This document shows positions 15,768 to 20,475 of a stretch of DNA of 20,475 nucleotides, in pieces. The stretch is from Loktanella sp. UBA3435 (GTDB lineage: Bacteria > Pseudomonadota > Alphaproteobacteria > Rhodobacterales > Rhodobacteraceae). The notes under the pieces are model-generated. The model was given only the letters and a program-made list of their open reading frames with translations. It was not told the DNA's origin and did not search any database. The DNA is taken from assembly GCA_002378665.1 (NCBI GenBank), contig DFSO01000006.1, positions 1-20,475 on the forward strand, in the 5' to 3' direction. Within the stretch, counting starts at the first letter, position 1, and each line of letters starts with the position of its first letter. Position numbers and translations under genes: made by a program.

Positions 15768-16865
15768 ATGACCAAAATTGGGATCGGCATCGTTGGCGGC
15801 GGCTATATGGGCAAGGCACATGCGGTCGCCATGTCATCTGTCGGCGCGATCTTTAACACCGCGCTGCGTCCGCAGTTAGAGATGGTTTGTGCGACGAATC
15901 CTGCCTCTGCCGAGAAGTACCGCGCCGCTTTCGGGTTCAACCGCTGCACCGACGACTGGAACGTTCTCGTGAATGATCCCGCCGTTGAGGCCATCGTGAT
16001 CGCCTCACCGCAAAACACCCACCGCGAAATCGCCGAAGCTGCGTTCAAGCTGAACAAGCCTGTGTTCTGCGAAAAGCCGCTCGGCGCCTCGCTCGCAGAC
16101 AGCCGCGCGATGGTCGCGGCAGCGCAGGGCCAGATCAACATGACGGGCTTCAACTATATCCGCACGCCCGCCAGCCAGTTTGCACGCAAACTCATCGCTG
16201 ACGGTGTGATCGGCGACATCACATGGTTTCGCGGCGAACATACCGAAGATTTTCTTGCCGACCCCGAAATGCCCGCAAACTGGCGCACAACAGGGGACGC
16301 AAACGGCACCATGGGCGATCTCGCACCCCATATGATTAACGCAGCTCTCGCGCTGATCGGCCCGATTGATAAACTCATCGCCGAGGTGGAAACCGTCCAT
16401 AAAACACGCCCCCAAGGCACGGTCTCCAACGACGACCACGCCCAAATGATGTGCCGTTTCGCAAATGGCTGCATGGGGCAGATGTACTTTAGCCGTGTGG
16501 CCCATGGCCGCAAAATGGGCTACGCCTACGAGGTGACAGGGACCAAGGGTGCTATCCGTTTTGACCAAGAGGACCAAAACGCGATCTGGCTTTATACCGC
16601 AGACGAACCAGAGACCACGCGCGGTTTCCGCAAAATCCTCACAGGTCCTGCGCATCCTGATTACGAACCCTTCTGCCAAGGCCCTGGCCATGGTACGGGC
16701 TACCAAGATCAGATCATCATCGAGGCCAAGGATTTCCTTCACGCCATCGCAACCAATACCCCCGTCTGGCCAACCTTTGAGGATGGCATGGCGGTGAACC
16801 AAGTCGTCGCTGCAGCCCTTGCGTCGTCTCGCGTAAAAACTTGGATCGACGTTTCCTCCCTTTAA
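15768..16865 (+). CDS. Gfo/Idh/MocA-family dehydrogenase, inositol dehydrogenase candidate
   Basis: A 365-residue NAD(P)-dependent oxidoreductase. A Rossmann domain begins with GIVGGGYMGKAHA (7-19), the family EKP motif is at 102-104 (FCEKPLG), and the C-terminal catalytic pair is Asp184/His188 in GDLAPHMIN. Enzymes of this family oxidise a ring or sugar hydroxyl. As the first gene divergent from iolD it is a good candidate for the step from myo-inositol to 2-keto-inositol (IolG role). It does not look like the standard short rhizobial Idh, so I leave the symbol open; a second family member lies two genes downstream. The ATG 15768 has GGGAG upstream. A frame extending to 15612 would run through the operator and is rejected. 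It is followed by the iolE-like gene after 23 nt. Confidence 0.9.
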   Translation: MTKIGIGIVGGGYMGKAHAVAMSSVGAIFNTALRPQLEMVCATNPASAEKYRAAFGFNRCTDDWNVLVNDPAVEAIVIASPQNTHREIAEAAFKLNKPVFCEKPLGASLADSRAMVAAAQGQINMTGFNYIRTPASQFARKLIADGVIGDITWFRGEHTEDFLADPEMPANWRTTGDANGTMGDLAPHMINAALALIGPIDKLIAEVETVHKTRPQGTVSNDDHAQMMCRFANGCMGQMYFSRVAHGRKMGYAYEVTGTKGAIRFDQEDQNAIWLYTADEPETTRGFRKILTGPAHPDYEPFCQGPGHGTGYQDQIIIEAKDFLHAIATNTPVWPTFEDGMAVNQVVAAALASSRVKTWIDVSSL

Positions 16866-16888
16866 TACCGTCCCGAAAGGCACAACAC

Positions 16889-17779
16889 ATGACTATCAAA
16901 ATCGGCAACGCGCCTTGTTCTTGGGGCATCGAGTTTCCAAGCGACCCGTCTTACCCTGCATGGACGTCTGTGCTCGATCAGTGCGCAGGCGCTGGCTACA
17001 AAGGCATCGAACTTGGCCCCATCGGCTATATGCCAGAAGACCCTGCAATCTTGGCACCAGCCTTGGCAGAACGTGATCTTTCCATCATCGGCGGCGTCGT
17101 TTTCCGCGCCTTCCACGACCCTGCAAAATGGGACGACGTGATGGACGCATCCGTGCGGACCTGCAAAGCGCTCGTCGCACATGGCGCAGAGCACCTCGTG
17201 TTGATCGACAGCATCTCGCCGCGCCGCGCCCCAACCGCTGGCCGCGCTTACGAGGCCGAGCAGATGGACAAGGCCGAATGGACAACCTTCCGCGACCGTA
17301 TCGCGACCATCGCAAAAATGGGCGCCGAAGAATACGGCCTCACCGTTGGCATCCACGCGCACGCCGCTGGCTTCATCGACTTTGAACCAGAGCTGGAGCG
17401 CCTCTTGAACGAAGTTGATGAGGACATCCTGAAAATCTGCTTCGACACAGGCCACCACTCCTATGCTGGCTTTGATCCTGTTGCCTTCATGAAGCGGAAC
17501 ATGCGCCGCATCAGCTACATGCACTTCAAAGACATCAACCCAGTCGTGAAAGCCGACGTCGTCGAGAACCGCACTGATTTCTACAAGGCTTGCGGGCAGG
17601 GGATCTTCTGCAACTTGGGCCAAGGCGACGTGGATTTCCCAGCCGTACGCAAGGTACTTCTCGACCACGGCTTTGAGGGTTGGTGCACGGTCGAGCAAGA
17701 CTGCGACCCGTCAATGCCGGGCACACCTTTGGAAGACGCGCGCGCAAACCGCGAATACCTCCAGTCCATCGGATTTTGA
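16889..17779 (+). CDS. iolE: IolE-like inosose dehydratase / TIM-barrel sugar isomerase
   Basis: A 296-residue xylose-isomerase-like TIM barrel (AP endonuclease 2 superfamily). Motifs: NAPCSWGIEFP (7-17), YKGIELGPIGYMP, HAHAAGFID, CFDTGHHSYAG, MHFKDINP, FCNLGQGDVDF and VEQDCDP. The acidic and histidine residues in these motifs are the metal ligands. The IolE reaction removes water from 2-keto-myo-inositol to form the trihydroxycyclohexanedione used by IolD. This is the only candidate for that step in the window. The start NAPCSWGIE differs from the NPxxWxNDD start of classical IolE, so an IolI/IolH-like isomerase is the main alternative. ATG 16889 has AAAGG 8 nt upstream. It is part of the + strand iol operon. 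Confidence 0.78.
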   Translation: MTIKIGNAPCSWGIEFPSDPSYPAWTSVLDQCAGAGYKGIELGPIGYMPEDPAILAPALAERDLSIIGGVVFRAFHDPAKWDDVMDASVRTCKALVAHGAEHLVLIDSISPRRAPTAGRAYEAEQMDKAEWTTFRDRIATIAKMGAEEYGLTVGIHAHAAGFIDFEPELERLLNEVDEDILKICFDTGHHSYAGFDPVAFMKRNMRRISYMHFKDINPVVKADVVENRTDFYKACGQGIFCNLGQGDVDFPAVRKVLLDHGFEGWCTVEQDCDPSMPGTPLEDARANREYLQSIGF

Positions 17780-17786
17780 TTTTACG

Positions 17787-17825
17787 GTGCACGGGCGGTG
17801 CACGCTTGGTGCACGCCCTGTGCAC
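17787..17825. repeat. Four GTGCAC hexamers at exact 11-bp spacing (array 1)
   Basis: The palindromic hexamer GTGCAC starts at 17787, 17798, 17809 and 17820, every 11 bp, in the 73-bp gap between the iolE-like gene and the second dehydrogenase. Because the unit is self-complementary, adjacent copies can also fold as 6-bp hairpins with 5-nt loops. The last copy is followed five bases later by TTTTT (17831-17835), so the 3' pair could act as a weak terminator or attenuator. A related array lies at 20128-20166. Confidence 0.85.
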
Positions 17826-17852
17826 ATTGCTTTTTAGGAAAGTGAAGACACT

Positions 17853-18986
17853 ATGACCAAACTGAAATGGGGCATGATCGGCGGCGGCGAAGGCAGCCAA
17901 ATCGGGCCAGCACACCGCCTTGGCGCACAAGCCGACGCACGCTTTGAAATGGTTGCAGGCGCCCTCGATCACCGCGCCGATGCTGGCCGCGACTATGCGC
18001 AACGCCTTGGAATCGCTGCAGATCGCGCATATGGCGACTGGCAGGAAATGTTGAGCGGCGAGAAAGGTCGTGCGGACCGCGTCGACCTCGTCACCGTCGC
18101 CACACCCAACGCCACACACTTTGAAATCACCAAATCCTTCCTTGAGGCTGGTTTTAACGTGCTGTGCGAAAAGCCGATGACAATGACCGTGGAAGAGGGC
18201 GAGGAGATCGTCAAAGTCGTTGAAAAGACAGGTAAAATCTGCGCCGTGAACTACTGCTATTCCGCCTACCCCATGGTGCGCCAAGCCCGCGCCATGGTCC
18301 GCGCAGGCGAAATCGGCAAACCGCGCCTTGTGGTCACAAACTTTAGCCACGGCCACCACGGCGACGTAACCGACGCCGAAAACCCACGCGTGCGTTGGCG
18401 CTATGACCCTGCAATGGCTGGCGTTTCTGGCCAGTTCGCCGATTGCGGCATCCACGCGATGCACATGGCGAGCTTCATTTGCGACGATCAGGTCGAGACT
18501 CTCTCCGCCGATTTCGCCTCCACAATCCCAAGCCGCGTTCTCGAAGACGACGCGATGGTCAACTTCCGCATGACTGGCGGCACTGTCGGGCGCCTTTGGA
18601 CATCGTCTGTCGCCATTGGTCGCCAACACGGTTTTGACATCCAAGTCTTTGGTGAAACTGGTGGATTCCGCTGGGCCTCCGAGCAGCCGAACCAGTTGAT
18701 CTACACACCCGTCGGCGGTCGCACGCAGATCATCGAGAAGGGCGAGGGCGGGTTGCATGAAGATGCACAGCGCCTCAGCCGCGTATCAATCGCGCACCCA
18801 GAGGGTTTCCCGCTCGCCGTCGCAAACATCTATTGCGATCTGGCTGATGCGATTGCGGGCGAAGTCCGCGACGGTCTGCCAACAGCTTCTGACGGTGTTC
18901 GTTCCATGGCGGCTGTGCATACGGCTGTGGCTTCTGCCAAAGCGCAAGGCGCTTGGATGGATGCACGGCCCAGCATCTTTAAGTAA
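17853..18986 (+). CDS. Second Gfo/Idh/MocA-family dehydrogenase, inositol-isomer dehydrogenase candidate
   Basis: A 377-residue NAD(P)-dependent oxidoreductase with Rossmann start GMIGGGEGSQIGPAHRLGA (7-25), the EKP motif at 106-108 (LCEKPMTMT) and the catalytic pair Asp197/His201 in FADCGIHAMH. It is clearly a different subgroup from the first dehydrogenase of the locus. The GEGSQIGPAHR type resembles proteins annotated as scyllo-inositol or related cyclitol dehydrogenases. A likely job is to bring another inositol isomer (scyllo-, D-chiro-) or inosose into the pathway. Alternatively it could be the main IolG enzyme. The start ATG 17853 has GAAG 5 nt upstream (and AGGAA further up). It lies just after the phased GTGCAC array, so its expression may be set apart from the upstream genes. 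It ends 3 nt from the convergent lacI-type gene. Confidence 0.88.
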   Translation: MTKLKWGMIGGGEGSQIGPAHRLGAQADARFEMVAGALDHRADAGRDYAQRLGIAADRAYGDWQEMLSGEKGRADRVDLVTVATPNATHFEITKSFLEAGFNVLCEKPMTMTVEEGEEIVKVVEKTGKICAVNYCYSAYPMVRQARAMVRAGEIGKPRLVVTNFSHGHHGDVTDAENPRVRWRYDPAMAGVSGQFADCGIHAMHMASFICDDQVETLSADFASTIPSRVLEDDAMVNFRMTGGTVGRLWTSSVAIGRQHGFDIQVFGETGGFRWASEQPNQLIYTPVGGRTQIIEKGEGGLHEDAQRLSRVSIAHPEGFPLAVANIYCDLADAIAGEVRDGLPTASDGVRSMAAVHTAVASAKAQGAWMDARPSIFK

Positions 18987-18989
18987 AGT

Positions 18990-19988
18990 CTACGGGCGCG
19001 GGCGTAATGTCCCGCGCTCAACCACATGGCACGGAAACAGCCGCGCCTCTGGATGACGCGCAGGATCGTTCAGCATCGCTTCCATCAATGCGACAGACGC
19101 CGTGATGATTTGCTTGATCGGCTGATGGATCGTGGTGAGGGCAATACTCTCCCAACTCGACATTTCCATATCGTTCAGGCCAATGATGCCGATATCTTCT
19201 GGCACCGACAGGCCCGCATCCTTAATCGCACTGAGCACGCCAATCGACAAAACATCATCGCCGCAGAAATACGCCTCTGCATGGCCAGCCTTTAACAATC
19301 GCACCATCTCGGCGCGGCCCGCTTGGAACGAATAAGCCTCTGCATAAGAGTGTGTCTGTATCATACCCGCATGCTTTGCAATCTCATCGCGAAAGCCTTC
19401 AAATCGGTCTTGGGTCGATGTCGCCGATTTTGGACCGCCTAGGAAGGCCACCTCTTTATATCCACGTGCAATCAGCTCAATCGCCGCCGCGCGCCCTGCG
19501 GCCACGTTATCAATACCAACAACATGCACGTCAGGATTACTGGCATAGCGACCAAAGGTGTTAACCACGGGGATACGCTTATCGCGGAAGGCTTTGGAAA
19601 ATGCGGGGGGGAGAGTAGAAGAGGCAACGATCACGCCGTCCACGGAATATTGCGTAAGCATCTGCACCGAATGCTCCGGATCGGTCTCATCACTCAGGTT
19701 CACCAGCAGGGGACGCAATCCGCAATCCTGAAGACCACGCGTGAACAGATCAAACACCTCTAAAAAGATAGGGTTGTGAAAGTTGTTAGATACGAGCCCA
19801 ATCAGCTTGGTCCGCCGTGTGGTCAAACTACGGGCCAATAGGTTGGGACTATATCCTAACTCTTCTGCGGCTTTCTCGACCTTCTGACGCATCTTCGGCG
19901 AAACGGACGCCCCATCGGTAAAAGCCCGCGAAACGGCAGAGCGCGAAACACCAGCGCGTTTTGCTACATCTTTCAGGGTGGGCGTCAT
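18990..19988 (-). CDS. LacI-family transcriptional repressor of the iol locus
   Basis: A 332-residue LacI/GalR regulator. The N-terminal helix-turn-helix is TLKDVAKRAGVSRSAVSRAFTD (3-24), followed by the hinge-type segment GYSPNLLARSLTTRRT. A periplasmic-binding-protein-like effector domain follows (LIGLVSNNFHNPIF to the end). Such proteins bind palindromic operators as dimers and let go on binding a sugar. I used ATG 19988, which gives the standard MTPTLKDVAK start; a GTG at 20006 would add six residues and has no ribosome site. The gene is transcribed toward the iol genes. A near-copy of the iol operator lies 82 bp upstream of its start, so it very probably represses itself and the divergent iol promoters. 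An inositol breakdown intermediate is the expected inducer by analogy with other iol regulators; this is inferred. Confidence 0.93.
   Translation of the reverse strand: MTPTLKDVAKRAGVSRSAVSRAFTDGASVSPKMRQKVEKAAEELGYSPNLLARSLTTRRTKLIGLVSNNFHNPIFLEVFDLFTRGLQDCGLRPLLVNLSDETDPEHSVQMLTQYSVDGVIVASSTLPPAFSKAFRDKRIPVVNTFGRYASNPDVHVVGIDNVAAGRAAAIELIARGYKEVAFLGGPKSATSTQDRFEGFRDEIAKHAGMIQTHSYAEAYSFQAGRAEMVRLLKAGHAEAYFCGDDVLSIGVLSAIKDAGLSVPEDIGIIGLNDMEMSSWESIALTTIHQPIKQIITASVALMEAMLNDPARHPEARLFPCHVVERGTLRPRP
18994..19019. terminator. Possible bidirectional hairpin between dehydrogenase and lacI-type gene
   Basis: GCGCGGG (18996-19002) pairs with CCCGCGC (19011-19017) over an 8-nt loop, extended by two further pairs (one G-U). 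It lies 7 nt after the + strand stop but inside the last codons of the convergent LacI-type gene. No T-tract follows on the + strand. It may be a real end signal for the dehydrogenase transcript or a coincidence of GC-rich codons. Confidence 0.3.
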
Positions 19989-20069
19989 ACGGGGGGTAGT
20001 CCTCACTCTAGCGTTGTCATCTGGCTTACCGGATCATCGGAACCGCCGCACGCCTAAATACCGCATGTG

Positions 20070-20085
20070 TTGCAACCGGATGCAA
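20070..20085. promoter_or_regulatory. Second LacI-type operator, upstream of the repressor gene
   Basis: TTGCAACCGGATGCAA matches the core of the palindrome at 15724-15741 in 15 of 16 positions (one T to A change). It lies 82 bp upstream of the repressor ATG, where autoregulation would be expected. Confidence 0.8.
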
Positions 20086-20127
20086 GAATATACAGCAAGG
20101 CGGTGTCACAGCTTTGGCGCTGAAATG

Positions 20128-20166
20128 GTGCACGCGCTGTGCACGCCCTGTGTACGGGCGATGCAT
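20128..20166. repeat. GTGCAC-type hexamers at exact 11-bp spacing (array 2)
   Basis: GTGCAC at 20128 and 20139, GTGTAC at 20150 and ATGCAT at 20161 form four palindromic or near-palindromic units spaced every 11 bp, like array 1. The core GTGCACGCCCTGTG is shared by both arrays. This one lies about 140 bp upstream of the repressor gene, beyond its operator. Confidence 0.75.
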
Positions 20167-20400
20167 AGCGCATTTGGGTCCATTGCCTCACACCATCCCG
20201 CGCTGTGATACTAAGTATATAGTATCGGTGAGGCACGATTTGCCCGTGATTGATTCCTTCTGGAGGGATTCTAACGCCTATTCGCAGTGATTCATTCGAA
20301 TGCGGGGCAGGGCAGGGGGTGACTCGTCTGATTTGGTTCATAAAACGGGTCGGGAAAGGGGGGGATAGGCAAAAACTCGCAAACTATGATTGGCGCATAC

Positions 20401-20416
20401 CCCTTAAAAATAAGGG
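20401..20416. other. Small perfect hairpin
   Basis: CCCTTA (20401-20406) and TAAGGG (20411-20416) pair perfectly around an AAAA loop, in an AT-rich setting. It could be a terminator for a gene arriving from outside on either strand, or part of a promoter-proximal AT-rich block. Neither can be settled here. Confidence 0.35.
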
Positions 20417-20475
20417 CCATCGTTGGATTTTTGATAAAATGACAAATTCATCAAAAAAGGGGTTGCGGGTCCCAG

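Larger units (their letters stand above)
19989..20475. other. Gene-free right end with repeats and GANTC cluster
   Basis: No believable coding frame is seen in this 487-bp stretch. In order it holds the repressor leader, the operator (20070-20085), the GTGCAC array (20128-20166), a 6-bp-arm inverted repeat GATACT/AGTATC (20207-20226), and four GANTC sites (20252, 20267, 20289, 20321). After these come a 10-bp palindrome CATTCGAATG (20293-20302), a hairpin CCCTTA/TAAGGG (20401-20416) and an AT-rich 8-bp inverted repeat (20428-20457). The final bases include TTGCGG, a possible -35 box for something beyond the window. Confidence 0.65.

Noticed and set aside
17787..17825. CRISPR array or plasmid iterons
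   Set aside because: The units are 6 bp with 5-bp gaps, far too short for CRISPR, and no replication or cas gene is present.
17535..18758. 407-codon open frame on the - strand
   Set aside because: It is a shadow of the iolE-like and second dehydrogenase genes and crosses their intergenic array; no family motifs.

Overview
The window looks like part of a chromosome from a marine Rhodobacterales (Roseobacter-group) alphaproteobacterium. This is inferred from protein character and gene content, with no database search. It shows a DmdA-like GcvT protein, several FAD/GcvT demethylating flavoproteins, an ECHDC3-like crotonase and a complete-looking inositol (iol) block. The DNA is moderately GC-rich and densely coding. 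No rRNA, tRNA, insertion sequence, prophage or CRISPR array is visible.

Left part (about 250-9068, all + strand): an Lrp/AsnC regulator is followed by four genes: a DmdA-like tetrahydrofolate-dependent demethylase (GcvT fold), an OsmC-type peroxidase, an ECHDC3-like crotonase and an AMP-forming acyl-CoA ligase. A strong hairpin and a 316-bp spacer come next. Then follow an 822-aa dimethylglycine/sarcosine dehydrogenase-like FAD-GcvT protein and a DadA-like FAD oxidoreductase. Together these suggest removal of methyl groups from a methylated amine or sulfonium compound onto folate, with CoA activation of an acid product. The substrate cannot be read from the sequence.

Right part (9072-19988): a myo-inositol catabolic locus built around a divergent promoter. 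On the - strand lie iolD, iolC, iolB and iolJ, with overlapping or nearly touching ends. They are followed 19 nt later by a trimethylamine-dehydrogenase/N-methylproline-demethylase-like flavoprotein, which therefore appears to belong to the iol transcript. On the + strand lie a Gfo/Idh/MocA dehydrogenase, an IolE-like protein and a second Gfo/Idh/MocA dehydrogenase. A LacI-family repressor, convergent with the last of these, closes the locus. An 18-bp perfect palindrome of LacI type sits in the iolD/dehydrogenase divergent region. A 16-bp near-copy lies upstream of the repressor gene, giving a simple model of local repression plus autoregulation. The cluster would convert inositol through 2-keto-inositol, the cyclic dione, 5-deoxy-glucuronate and its keto isomer to DHAP and malonate semialdehyde. 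The last enzyme (IolA) and an uptake system are not in the window.

The most unusual DNA signal is a pair of short arrays, each with four copies of the palindromic hexamer GTGCAC (or a one- to two-base variant) at exact 11-bp spacing. One lies just before the second dehydrogenase gene, the other upstream of the repressor gene. The right end (19989-20475) has no gene. It holds the operator, the second array, a cluster of four GANTC sites, several inverted repeats and an AT-rich tract that may lead into a promoter beyond the window.
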